A DNA stretch of 42,613 bases from Saccharofermentans sp. (GTDB lineage: Bacteria > Bacillota > Clostridia > Saccharofermentanales > Saccharofermentanaceae): positions 1 to 42,613 of the forward strand of contig JAIKYD010000007.1 in the NCBI GenBank assembly GCA_024683485.1. The letters are read 5' to 3'. Made by a program: the position numbers and the translations under genes. Below the pieces are notes generated by a model. That model was not told the origin of the DNA. It searched no databases and saw nothing but the letters and a program-made list of their open reading frames with translations. Positions 7,619-14,802 of this stretch are shown piece by piece (the stretch's first letter is position 1; each line of letters opens with the position of its first letter).

Positions 7619-8815
7619 TTAATCCCGCTCCGTCATAGTGTGGTAAGTAACTATCATCTTATCATTTACAGTGATTATTCCTATCAGGTTTTTCCCGTAT
7701 GAGACCACAGGCGGAACAAATGCTATATCGTTGATCCTGAATCTGCCGTAATCTGTTCTGATATCTGCCCTCATAAGATTTGTAATGCTGAGATCTTTTT
7801 TCTTTTTACCGTAACACATGATATCCGCAAAACGCGATGTCTCACGCGAGTGATATGCACCGGCCGCTTCCATGCTCAGTGTATCGATCAAAGTGGGTTC
7901 TAATCTTCCAATCAGCTGAAGAACACTGTAACGGACTTTTGGATCTGAAAGCCTTGCCTTGATCATTTTGTTTATTGCAAATGCATTCTCACCAACTGTT
8001 CTGTTCCTGTCATATCTGTATCTGATATGGATCCCCGTAGCATAATTGCCCATGGTGCGTTCATCAGAAAGCCTGCCGTCAACCGCATAACCAACATCCG
8101 CTTTTAAACTGATATCTCTTATCCACATTGCTGTCAAATACGATGTAAGTGAACAGCCTGCCGACTTGGAATTGCAGATCATATCTTCAAGTTCCTCTTT
8201 ATCATATTCAACAATTACTGTTTCCGTCCTGTGTGCTGACCAGAAACTGCTGTAGGCTTTGTCCATATCCGCATAACCGAACACCCGTTTCATGCCTGCC
8301 CAGCGTCTGTTCCATGAATTGACAAAGAGCCTGTAAAGATAAGGCAGTCCGCTGTCTTCAGGAAGTGATGCAACCGGAAGATTCGCAAACGGTACTATCC
8401 CGGGTTCCTCGCACGAGAGGATACTCATAAACGTCTCGATGAAATACAGTAATGATTTACCATCGCCCCCGAGATGATGCATCAGGAAAACGATCCCGTC
8501 AGGTGACAGGAATCCTCTTATATACTCTCCATCCTCGATCCTGAACCTTATACGCTCGTTCTCATTTATCAGTTCTTCAAACCCATATCCGGTCTCTTTA
8601 AAACTGCTGAGCGGCTCATCACAACTGACATAATAAGCCTCTCCGTCTTCCTCTATCACTACCCTGGTATTCAGTATCTCATATACAGATACTGCCTTGC
8701 GGAAAGCATTTTCGAGCTGTCCGAAAACAACATCTCCACCAATCCTTACACGCATGGCGATCACCATGCTTACATCGAACAGGTTCTCACGCTCTGTCTC
8801 TATCCTGTATTTCAT
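7619..8815 (-). CDS. Condensation-domain / acyltransferase-like protein
   Basis: A stand-alone protein of about 398 aa resembling NRPS condensation domains, alcohol acetyltransferases and PapA-type acyltransferases. The key motif HHxxxDG is visible as HHLGGDG (H113-H114, D118-G119), where the second His is the catalytic base. The C-terminal part (VSYGKNLIGIITVNDKMIVTYH) resembles the DFGWG-proximal bridge region of this fold, although the DFGWG motif itself is not clear. I chose ATG 8815, which overlaps the SDR stop as ATGA; a GTG at 8842 is the alternative. No carrier protein or adenylation domain is nearby, so it probably esterifies a small molecule or lipid using acyl-CoA. The substrate is unknown. 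Confidence 0.75.
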   Translation of the reverse strand: MKYRIETERENLFDVSMVIAMRVRIGGDVVFGQLENAFRKAVSVYEILNTRVVIEEDGEAYYVSCDEPLSSFKETGYGFEELINENERIRFRIEDGEYIRGFLSPDGIVFLMHHLGGDGKSLLYFIETFMSILSCEEPGIVPFANLPVASLPEDSGLPYLYRLFVNSWNRRWAGMKRVFGYADMDKAYSSFWSAHRTETVIVEYDKEELEDMICNSKSAGCSLTSYLTAMWIRDISLKADVGYAVDGRLSDERTMGNYATGIHIRYRYDRNRTVGENAFAINKMIKARLSDPKVRYSVLQLIGRLEPTLIDTLSMEAAGAYHSRETSRFADIMCYGKKKKDLSITNLMRADIRTDYGRFRINDIAFVPPVVSYGKNLIGIITVNDKMIVTYHTMTERD

Positions 8816-9558
8816 ATGTATTGTCTGATAGCTCTTACCCACATCTTCATCGCGATCCTGTGTGGCGTGACTTTACTCAGGAAGCGCATATAGCGGTAAT
8901 AGAAAGAACAGACTGACACATCCTTTCCCTTATGACAGTCTTTCAAAGCAACATCAACAACTTTGGAAGCCGTTACCATTCCGGGATAATTAATCGTTCC
9001 ATTCTCATCCGTTTTTGGAAGCATCTTCGTATCCACCCAGCCAGGACATACAGCCGTGCATGTTATTCCTTCATTCTCAACATTAAGGCTCCTTGTAAAT
9101 GACAGAAGGTAAGCTTTGCTTGCCGAATAGAGCGCAATATACGGATTGGGCTGAAAGGCTGAGGCGGAAGCTATGTTGAGGATATATGAATCCTTTGTCA
9201 TATATGGAAGACATGCTCTGCAGATCAATGTTGCAGCCTTGTCATTAATGTCGAGCATGTCACTTATCTCTTCCAAAGAGAATTCTGATACTGGGACCAT
9301 CCGCGCTATACCAGCATTATTAACCAGGTATTTTACAGACGGCTTCTCAGATTCTATCCTGCTGCAAAACCCGAATATATCTTCCCTTGAGGAAAGATCA
9401 GCCTTAACGGGAATTATCTTATCTCCATATTTTTCCTTCAAAGCAGCAAGCTTATTCTCACTTCTTCCCACAGCCCAGATAAAGTCGACTTCTGATATCA
9501 GTCTTTTTACAAACTCTTCTCCAATTCCGCCTGTGGCACCGGTAATTACAGCGATCAT
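8812..9558 (-). CDS. Short-chain dehydrogenase/reductase
   Basis: A 248-aa classical SDR oxidoreductase. The cofactor motif TGATGGIG (residues 6-13), NNAGIA, the catalytic YSASK and the PGWVDT segment are all in order. The arginine after the first strand (VGRSENK) suggests NADP(H). The family reduces carbonyls or oxidises hydroxyls in fatty-acid, sterol or ketone metabolism; this member resembles the DltE/YqjQ-like subgroup. Its ATG overlaps the TetR stop by 4 bp (ATGA), and its own stop overlaps the condensation gene the same way. The three genes are therefore tightly coupled, and the SDR probably makes or modifies the substrate of the acyltransferase-like neighbour. Confidence 0.9.
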   Translation of the reverse strand: MIAVITGATGGIGEEFVKRLISEVDFIWAVGRSENKLAALKEKYGDKIIPVKADLSSREDIFGFCSRIESEKPSVKYLVNNAGIARMVPVSEFSLEEISDMLDINDKAATLICRACLPYMTKDSYILNIASASAFQPNPYIALYSASKAYLLSFTRSLNVENEGITCTAVCPGWVDTKMLPKTDENGTINYPGMVTASKVVDVALKDCHKGKDVSVCSFYYRYMRFLSKVTPHRIAMKMWVRAIRQYI

Positions 9559-10133
9559 TTTCTGTCCTCCAGAAGAACTCTTGAAAGATCATTTGCAGTT
9601 ATCATGGCAGAATCTGCCGTATACAGACTCTTCACAGCATATAGATAAACTATTCCCCAATAGAATTCAGAAAGCTTGCGTGCGCTGCCGGACACGACAC
9701 TGCCCTCTTTCTGTCCCTGCTTGATTATCTTCTCAGTAGTCTTATAGAAAGACTGGTCTGCTTCGCCTTCAAGCAGTCTTTGTGTGTAAAGTGCAATCCC
9801 CGCAGCAAACATCTCATCATCCCTGAGACTCTTTATAAGATAATCCGACATCTTCTTTATCTTCTGTTCAGCAGGCAAAGGAAGCCCGGCGAGCATAACC
9901 AGTTTGTCATTCCCGGCAATCTTGTCAGAGATCGCGAAAATCTCGGCATAAAGATCCTCCTTCGACTTGAAATATATGTATATCGTACCCTGCGCTATCC
10001 CGATATGTTTGGATAGATCACTGATCTTCGTCCCTGCAAATCCGTTCTTTGCAAAATATAATACGGACTTCTTGACGATCAGATTCTTTGTCTCTTCCCT
10101 TATCTCCTGGCAACGTTCCTGTGACTTAGGCAT
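9555..10133 (-). CDS. TetR/AcrR family transcriptional regulator
   Basis: A 192-aa repressor. The N-terminal helix-turn-helix covers about residues 15-60 (VKKSVLYFAKNGFAGTKISDLSKHIGIAQGTIYIYFKSKEDLYAEI), the classic TetR signature. The rest is an all-helical ligand-binding domain. I chose the ATG at 10133, which has GGAG 8-9 nt upstream; an upstream ATG at 10172 would place translation through the operator. A large inverted repeat (10153-10176) overlaps the transcription start of a good promoter (10177-10205), so it very probably represses itself and the SDR and condensation-domain genes behind it. The ligand is unknown but may be an acyl compound, since similar operators are known for fatty-acid regulators. 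Confidence 0.92.
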   Translation of the reverse strand: MPKSQERCQEIREETKNLIVKKSVLYFAKNGFAGTKISDLSKHIGIAQGTIYIYFKSKEDLYAEIFAISDKIAGNDKLVMLAGLPLPAEQKIKKMSDYLIKSLRDDEMFAAGIALYTQRLLEGEADQSFYKTTEKIIKQGQKEGSVVSGSARKLSEFYWGIVYLYAVKSLYTADSAMITANDLSRVLLEDRK

Positions 10134-10152
10134 AATTGCACGCTCCTTTTGA

Positions 10153-10176
10153 ATGAATGAATATTTATTCATTCAT
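10153..10176. promoter_or_regulatory. TetR operator (10-bp arms, 4-bp centre)
   Basis: ATGAATGAAT (10153-10162) and ATTCATTCAT (10167-10176) are perfect inverted arms around ATTT. Each arm is itself a tandem of GAAT. The site covers the predicted transcription start directly next to the -10 box. The TGAATGA...TCATTCA pattern resembles the operator consensus I recall for Bacillus FadR, although the spacing differs by a few bases. Confidence 0.8.
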
Positions 10177-10205
10177 AAAATACATTACAGTTTTTGTTTT
10201 GTCAA
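10177..10205 (-). promoter_or_regulatory. Promoter of the TetR-SDR-condensation operon
   Basis: On the minus strand -35 TTGACA (10200-10205), 17-bp spacer, -10 TATTTT (10177-10182). The adjoining palindrome at 10153-10176 lies over the start site, so bound TetR would block the polymerase. Confidence 0.7.
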
Positions 10206-10225
10206 CGTGAAATATGCCTTAATCC

Positions 10226-10253
10226 AATAAAAAGCCACCCCGTAAGGAGTGGC
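10226..10253 (-). terminator. Rho-independent terminator after the Pro/Thr-rich gene
   Basis: On the minus strand GCCACTCC-TTAC-GGGGTGGC forms an 8-bp stem with one G-U and a four-base loop (10234-10253), followed by TTTTTATT. It insulates the TetR promoter from the upstream gene. Confidence 0.88.
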
Positions 10254-10286
10254 TGAAAGATATGAATTACTGAATTTTATAGGATA

Positions 10287-10790
10287 TCAGACAACATCAT
10301 CTGCTCCGGGACCATCTTCATCTCCGGGACCTTCATTGCCTGTAGGTTCAATAGGCTCCGGTGTTGTTTCAGGAGGTGCGTCCGTAGGATCGGGTTCTGT
10401 CTCAGAAGGCTCAGTAGGCTCCGGTGTGGGATCAGCCTCTGTCGGATCCGGATCACGCTGCGTAGGCTGATAATATGTCGGTGTGTAATCATCGTCATCA
10501 TCATCCTCCTCAGTCTCTTCGGGCGTCGGAACAGGAGTATTTGTAGGCTTGGGTGTAGGAGTCGGAGTAGCCTTCTTAGTGGGAGTCGGTTCAGCATCTT
10601 TGTCTTTTGCAGTTGTTTCAGTTGCAGAAGTCTCAGTAGCTCTGGTAACAATAGGTTCAGTGGTTTCAGAAGTGGATGCACCATAGATATCTGCTGTTGT
10701 CTTGCGGTCATAGAAATATGCAATAGCAAAAACTGATATCAAGATCAGAACTAACGGCGCAACAATAATAATAAATTTCTTACTAAACAC
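10287..10790 (-). CDS. Membrane-anchored Pro/Thr/Glu/Asp-rich protein of unknown function
   Basis: A 167-aa protein with a hydrophobic N-terminal segment (about residues 5-26, KFIIIVAPLVLILISVFAIAYF) and no lipobox or clear cleavage site, so probably a signal anchor. The rest is low-complexity: TET/SAT tracts, then PTPTKKATPTPTPKPTN repeats, a run of six aspartates, and PTEP/PDPT repeats. It has no globular domain and would be an acidic, extended stalk outside the membrane, perhaps cell-wall spanning or glycosylated. The start is GTG with GGGGAG 9 nt upstream. It is a single transcription unit with an extended -10 promoter upstream and a strong terminator downstream. No homologue can be named. 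Confidence 0.75.
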   Translation of the reverse strand: MFSKKFIIIVAPLVLILISVFAIAYFYDRKTTADIYGASTSETTEPIVTRATETSATETTAKDKDAEPTPTKKATPTPTPKPTNTPVPTPEETEEDDDDDDYTPTYYQPTQRDPDPTEADPTPEPTEPSETEPDPTDAPPETTPEPIEPTGNEGPGDEDGPGADDVV

Positions 10791-10816
10791 TGGTTTCTAC
10801 TCCCCCTGCATCGGTA

Positions 10817-10825
10817 ATTATAACA
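10817..10825 (-). promoter_or_regulatory. Extended -10 promoter of the Pro/Thr-rich gene
   Basis: On the minus strand TGtTATAAT, a perfect extended -10, lies 27 bp before the GTG start. A second TATAAT occurs just upstream, and there is no clear -35 at standard spacing. Confidence 0.45.
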
Positions 10826-10911
10826 AATTATATCAATAAGAGAGAGGCAATATTCAATAAAATGTTTTCGTGATATAGAAAGATATTAGGCATTCTGCCA
10901 TTCAAAATATG

Positions 10912-11085
10912 TTACATCTGATGCCTGACAGTCTTATATTCATCGCCGTCTTTGTAAAATGGGCATTCTTTTGTCTTAAGCTGCGAAAATCTGATCAGCT
11001 CATCCTCGTCAAGATCAAGATCGCAGACCGCCTCGCCCGTCTCATCATCATAATATGCATATTGGCACGTCTCACATCCAGCCAT
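10912..11085 (-). CDS. DUF6472 family small cysteine-rich protein
   Basis: A 57-aa protein beginning MAGCETCQYAYYDDETGEAVC and ending GDEYKTVRHQM. The four cysteines (C4, C7, C21, C41), the central acidic LDLDEDELIRF and the C-terminal CPFYKDGDEYKTVRHQM match what I recall as the DUF6472 family of Clostridia. The CxxC...C...C pattern suggests a small zinc or iron-sulphur fold, which is inference. The ATG is 11 nt after the hybrid kinase stop, with a GAGG site in between, so it is co-transcribed with the kinase. It is below the size usually called by gene finders. Confidence 0.85.
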   Translation of the reverse strand: MAGCETCQYAYYDDETGEAVCDLDLDEDELIRFSQLKTKECPFYKDGDEYKTVRHQM

Positions 11086-11096
11086 ATCAGCCTCAC

Positions 11097-13505
11097 TCAG
11101 TTTTCATTGTCATCTACAGGAAGGAATTCCATTATATCCTCACTTGGAGAGAATTCGGTAATGTCGCTGTCTTCAGGTGTCAGTGCTTCTTTGGGGATCA
11201 CTGAACGGATTACGGCAGTAACGACTCCGTATTCCTCCATCATGGAATCATGTTCTGCATTTATTGTTCCGGAGTCGCCTTCATTAGCCGATGCCTCAAG
11301 CTTTGCAGCACGCATGGAAAGCGCAGAAGCACCGATCATCTTCGATGAACTCTTCAAAGCGTGAACATATATGGAATAATTGTGCCAGTCCTCTGCTTCA
11401 AAACTCTTTTGCAGGTTGTCAGCCTTTTCGATCTCACCGTATGCATACTCTGCAAGCAGAGAACGGTATAAAGCCTCATCATCCTGACAGTATTTCAGAC
11501 CGGTCCTGGGTTCGATACCGACTGAACGGAGAATCGCATAGTTCTCTTCTACCGTACCGTCTCCGTCAGGATCGTCATGGATCTCCTCCGTAACAAGTTC
11601 GATCTTCTCCTGAGGCAGATATTTCATAAGCATCTTCTCAAGAGCGTAATTATCTATAGGCTTGGTAAGATAGTCAGAGAAGCCTTCCGCAAGATAACGT
11701 TCCTTGGCTCCGAGAACAGCATCAGCTGTGAGACAGACCACAGGAACATTCCGGCTCGCACCGCCTTCAGTGTCACGTATCTTATGCAATGCTTCGGTTC
11801 CCGTCATCTCGGGCATACGCTGATCCATGAAGATCATGTCATAACAGTTTCCGGCGGCCATAGTTACAGCTTCAGCTCCGGATGTGGCAGTGTCGATCTT
11901 GATCTTGGTGTTTTTCAGAAGATTTACCGCAACCGTCAGATTGATCTTTGTATCATCTACGATCAGGATATTTGCTGCAGGTGCACGGAAAGACTCTCTG
12001 TACGGTCTGTCACCGGGCATGTTCTCCTTGAGCCGTGTCTGGAAATCCCCTATTGGTGTATCAGAAACGATCTTTTGGGGAATCATTACCGTAAAGATGG
12101 AACCTTTACCGTATTCGCTCTCGACATCGATAGTACCACCCATCAACCCGATCAGATGATGGGTAATGGCGAGCCCCAGTCCTGTTCCCTCCAAAGTGCT
12201 GTTGCGTTCCATTTCCAGGCGCTGAAACCTGGTAAACAGCTGCTCTTTATCCTCAGGCTTTATTCCTATACCGGTATCCCATACAACGATAGTCAGGTTC
12301 AGCATATCATCACTTTGTCTTTTGCCGCGGAGTTTAAGGCTTATAGAACCCTTATCCGTATACTTAACTGCGTTGTTGAGAAGATTGGTAAATATCTGAC
12401 GCACTCTGATCTCATCACCCGACAGTTCATCCGGAATCGATGGATCAACTTCCACAGTAAACTTCAACCCCTTATCCTGAGCTTTGAAGAGGATCATGTT
12501 ATTTATGTCGTTTATTAGCGAGCTCAGCTGATAAGGAGCTTCCTTAAGATCCATCTGGCCGGATTCTATCTTGGAGAAATCGAGGATATCATTTACGATG
12601 GCAAGCAGATTGTGTCCGGCTTTCTTGACATCACCGGCATAAACACTGATGTTTTCCAATGCTTCCTGAACCACGAGCGGATCACGGTTATTAACATCCA
12701 ATGCCTTGCTGTCTTCTCTTATGATCATCTCATTCATACCGAGAACAGCATTGATAGGAGTCCTTATCTCGTGTGACATGTTGGCAAGGAAGTCGCTCTT
12801 AGCATTATTTGCACTCTCGGCACGGACCTTCTCCTCAAGAAGCTGGCCCTGAGCCCTGATAAAAGGTCTAACGGTGATAAGCGACAGCAACGCTGCAACA
12901 AGCAATGACAAGAGCAGAATGATCACATAACTGACTACAATGGATCTTGTCTGGTCAGAAAGCTGCCCGTCAAACCAGTCAGACGAGAAGTCAACTACCA
13001 CGATCCCTACCACGTTTCCTGAAGAATCCACAACAGGACTGTAAGCACTGTAGAACTCTCCCCATTGATCCGTATAAGGAACTTCATCAACAGCAGCCGT
13101 TCCCCTGCCGGCTTTGGCCAAAGCTTCCGTATATTCCACACTGTCACCATAACTGGCAGGACTTACCTGATCAAGGTCCATGGTAAAGATGAAATTGCCG
13201 GGCTCCGCTTCCTTGATGCAGTAAACATATTCAAGTTCGACGTTGTCCCTGAATACTGCAAGCGTATCGTAGATCTTGTTATATGCAACACTTCCGACCT
13301 GGTCTTCCGTAAGATTCTTCATAACTTCAGCGTTAACTGAACCCGAAGCACAGTTTGCTATATCAAGCATACGCTGCTGTATGGCTTTCCTGATACCGAA
13401 TCTTGCCCTGGATATGGAGACTGAACAAAAGAGGATACTTGAAATAAGCAAAATGCACTCTACCATCAGTATGATCTTGGTGGACAGATTGTTCCTGTGT
13501 GACAC
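11097..13505 (-). CDS. Hybrid sensor histidine kinase with REC and Hpt domains
   Basis: An 802-aa multi-step phosphorelay kinase of BarA/ArcB-like layout. Order: TM1 about 11-31; extracytoplasmic Cache-like sensor about 32-185; TM2 about 188-211; short coiled segment; HisKA with the phospho-accepting H245 in SDFLANMSHEIRTP; HATPase with N, G1 (DTGIGI) and G2 (GTGLGL) boxes; receiver domain (ILIVDDTKIN ... MIFMDQRMPEM) about 510-630; and a C-terminal Hpt domain with HALKSSSKMIG near 730. It starts at GTG with GGGAGGG 8 nt upstream. No partner response regulator with an output domain is adjacent, so the phosphate probably leaves through Hpt to a regulator elsewhere. Followed by the DUF6472 gene. 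Confidence 0.93.
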   Translation of the reverse strand: MSHRNNLSTKIILMVECILLISSILFCSVSISRARFGIRKAIQQRMLDIANCASGSVNAEVMKNLTEDQVGSVAYNKIYDTLAVFRDNVELEYVYCIKEAEPGNFIFTMDLDQVSPASYGDSVEYTEALAKAGRGTAAVDEVPYTDQWGEFYSAYSPVVDSSGNVVGIVVVDFSSDWFDGQLSDQTRSIVVSYVIILLLSLLVAALLSLITVRPFIRAQGQLLEEKVRAESANNAKSDFLANMSHEIRTPINAVLGMNEMIIREDSKALDVNNRDPLVVQEALENISVYAGDVKKAGHNLLAIVNDILDFSKIESGQMDLKEAPYQLSSLINDINNMILFKAQDKGLKFTVEVDPSIPDELSGDEIRVRQIFTNLLNNAVKYTDKGSISLKLRGKRQSDDMLNLTIVVWDTGIGIKPEDKEQLFTRFQRLEMERNSTLEGTGLGLAITHHLIGLMGGTIDVESEYGKGSIFTVMIPQKIVSDTPIGDFQTRLKENMPGDRPYRESFRAPAANILIVDDTKINLTVAVNLLKNTKIKIDTATSGAEAVTMAAGNCYDMIFMDQRMPEMTGTEALHKIRDTEGGASRNVPVVCLTADAVLGAKERYLAEGFSDYLTKPIDNYALEKMLMKYLPQEKIELVTEEIHDDPDGDGTVEENYAILRSVGIEPRTGLKYCQDDEALYRSLLAEYAYGEIEKADNLQKSFEAEDWHNYSIYVHALKSSSKMIGASALSMRAAKLEASANEGDSGTINAEHDSMMEEYGVVTAVIRSVIPKEALTPEDSDITEFSPSEDIMEFLPVDDNEN

Positions 13506-13550
13506 GAATCTTACCCTCCCGGCCCGTGCATTCTTATTTGACTTGAATAT

Positions 13551-13577
13551 ATTATATTAAGGGAAAACTCTAATCAA
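13551..13577 (-). promoter_or_regulatory. Possible promoter of the hybrid kinase gene
   Basis: On the minus strand -10 TATAAT (13551-13556) and TTGATT (13572-13577) are separated by only 15 bp, so the -35 assignment is weak. The position, about 45 bp before the GTG, fits. Confidence 0.35.
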
Positions 13578-13591
13578 TGCCTAAACGATAA

Positions 13592-13634
13592 AGGGACTGC
13601 CCTGAAGTGAACATTCACTCACCGGACAGTCCCT
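13592..13634 (-). terminator. Stem-loop after the ferredoxin gene
   Basis: AGGGACTG and CAGTCCCT form a long stem (13592-13599 with 13627-13634). An inner GTGAA-TG-TTCAC hairpin sits in the loop. On the minus strand the tail is only TTTA, so it is a weak intrinsic terminator or a processing/stabilising hairpin. Confidence 0.6.
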
Positions 13635-13666
13635 ATGATCTGCTAATCGATTAACGGAATACGTTA

Positions 13667-13837
13667 TCAGCCTTCAGCAATTGCGCCTGTAGGGCAGGAA
13701 GCTTCGCATGCTCCGCATGAAACACAAACATCGGGATCGATGTTGTACTGTGTATCACCCTGTGAAATAGCTCCGACAGGGCAACCGTCAGCGCATGTTC
13801 CGCAAGAAACGCAAGCATCAGAAATTACATATGCCAT
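13667..13837 (-). CDS. 2[4Fe-4S] ferredoxin
   Basis: A 56-aa clostridial-type ferredoxin, a soluble low-potential electron carrier for hydrogenases, pyruvate:ferredoxin oxidoreductase and similar enzymes. Two CxxCxxCxxxCP motifs are complete: CVSCGTCADGCP at residues 9-20 and CVSCGACEASCP at 38-49, each binding one cubane cluster with the usual cross-over. The ATG follows a perfect GGAGG at 8 nt. It is a single-gene unit between ricT and the hybrid kinase gene, with a hairpin after the stop. Too short for many automatic callers. Confidence 0.95.
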   Translation of the reverse strand: MAYVISDACVSCGTCADGCPVGAISQGDTQYNIDPDVCVSCGACEASCPTGAIAEG

Positions 13838-13869
13838 AGTAAATATCCTCCTATTCGGTTAGTGACTTG

Positions 13870-13898
13870 ATTATTTCACAAAAATCAAAATACAACAA
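13870..13898 (-). promoter_or_regulatory. Possible ferredoxin promoter
   Basis: On the minus strand TTGTTG (13893-13898), 17-bp spacer, AATAAT (13870-13875), 33 bp before the ATG. Both boxes are imperfect. Confidence 0.4.
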
Positions 13899-13914
13899 GT
13901 ATCAAACAAAAATC

Positions 13915-14802
13915 TTATTCGTCATCAGAATCATCATAAGCGCCGTTCATGTCCGGATAATCCTTGAACCCAGCTCCACCGGAGGGTTTGCGCCTTGTCA
14001 TATCCTGATTGAGATCCTCTAGATCAGCCCATGAATACTTCTCGATCTCAGTGTCATTCTCTGAAACAAACTTAACGTTTAATATCTCTTCGATATAATT
14101 AACATCTGTGACTACACCCATTCCGGAAGGAGTCCTGACACGTGCCCCGGGCTCTGGAAGTCTCCTGTGGGCATCGTCATAAGCTTCCTTCTCGAACTGA
14201 AGACAGCACATAAGCCTTCCGCAGGCACCATTCAGTTTTCCGGGATTAAGTGAAAGACCCTGTGATCTGGCAAGTTTAAGATTAACAGGCGCGAAACGGT
14301 TCAGGAAAGAGCAGCAGCAAAGTTCTCTTCCGCACATTCCGATACCTCCGACAAGCTTTGCCTGGTCTCTTGAGCCGATCTGTCTTAATTCTATCCTCGT
14401 GCGGAAAGTGTAAGCCAGATCCTTGACAAGTTCCCTGAAATCCACTCTGCCGTCCGCAGTAAAATAGAATGTCAGTTTCCTCAGATCAAAAGAGTATTCA
14501 CAGTCCACGAGATTCATCTCTATATTTCTTGCTGCGATAAGTTCTTTGCACTTGAAGAAAGCCTCTTTCTCTTTTGCGCAAATATCATAATACTTCTCGA
14601 GTTCTTTATCGCTTGCAAGGCGCTTTACGGGAGGAATCTCCTCAGATGTCTCTTCAACATAAGGTTCCTGAGCTACAAAAGCTATCTCTTCGCAGATCTC
14701 TGTATCGATAATGACTGCATCGCCCAGAGTGAGTGATAAACCATCACACCGGTATCTTAACGTGACACCTGCATCTCTTGTTCTCAAATTTACGATCTTC
14801 AT
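13915..14802 (-). CDS. ricT: RicT/YaaT, PSP1 domain protein
   Basis: A 295-aa PSP1-domain protein. In Bacillus, RicT (YaaT) acts with RicA and RicF as an iron-sulphur complex that promotes RNase Y-dependent mRNA processing and sporulation phosphorelay activity. The diagnostic central cysteine block GMCGRELCCCSFL ... NGACGRLMCCLQFE, proposed to bind [4Fe-4S], is intact. The N-terminal and middle PSP1 portion is recognisable, and the C-terminus is an acidic variable tail. The ATG overlaps the holB stop by 4 bp, the same holB-yaaT order as in Bacillus. It ends the folE-to-ricT gene run. Confidence 0.93.
   Translation of the reverse strand: MKIVNLRTRDAGVTLRYRCDGLSLTLGDAVIIDTEICEEIAFVAQEPYVEETSEEIPPVKRLASDKELEKYYDICAKEKEAFFKCKELIAARNIEMNLVDCEYSFDLRKLTFYFTADGRVDFRELVKDLAYTFRTRIELRQIGSRDQAKLVGGIGMCGRELCCCSFLNRFAPVNLKLARSQGLSLNPGKLNGACGRLMCCLQFEKEAYDDAHRRLPEPGARVRTPSGMGVVTDVNYIEEILNVKFVSENDTEIEKYSWADLEDLNQDMTRRKPSGGAGFKDYPDMNGAYDDSDDE

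Noticed and set aside
10249..10470. Plus-strand Gly/Ser-rich frame opposite the Pro/Thr-rich gene
   Set aside because: It mirrors the low-complexity repeats of the real gene and lacks a ribosome site.
11577..12518. 313-codon plus-strand frame inside the hybrid kinase gene
   Set aside because: Antisense shadow of a highly conserved kinase core, no motifs.
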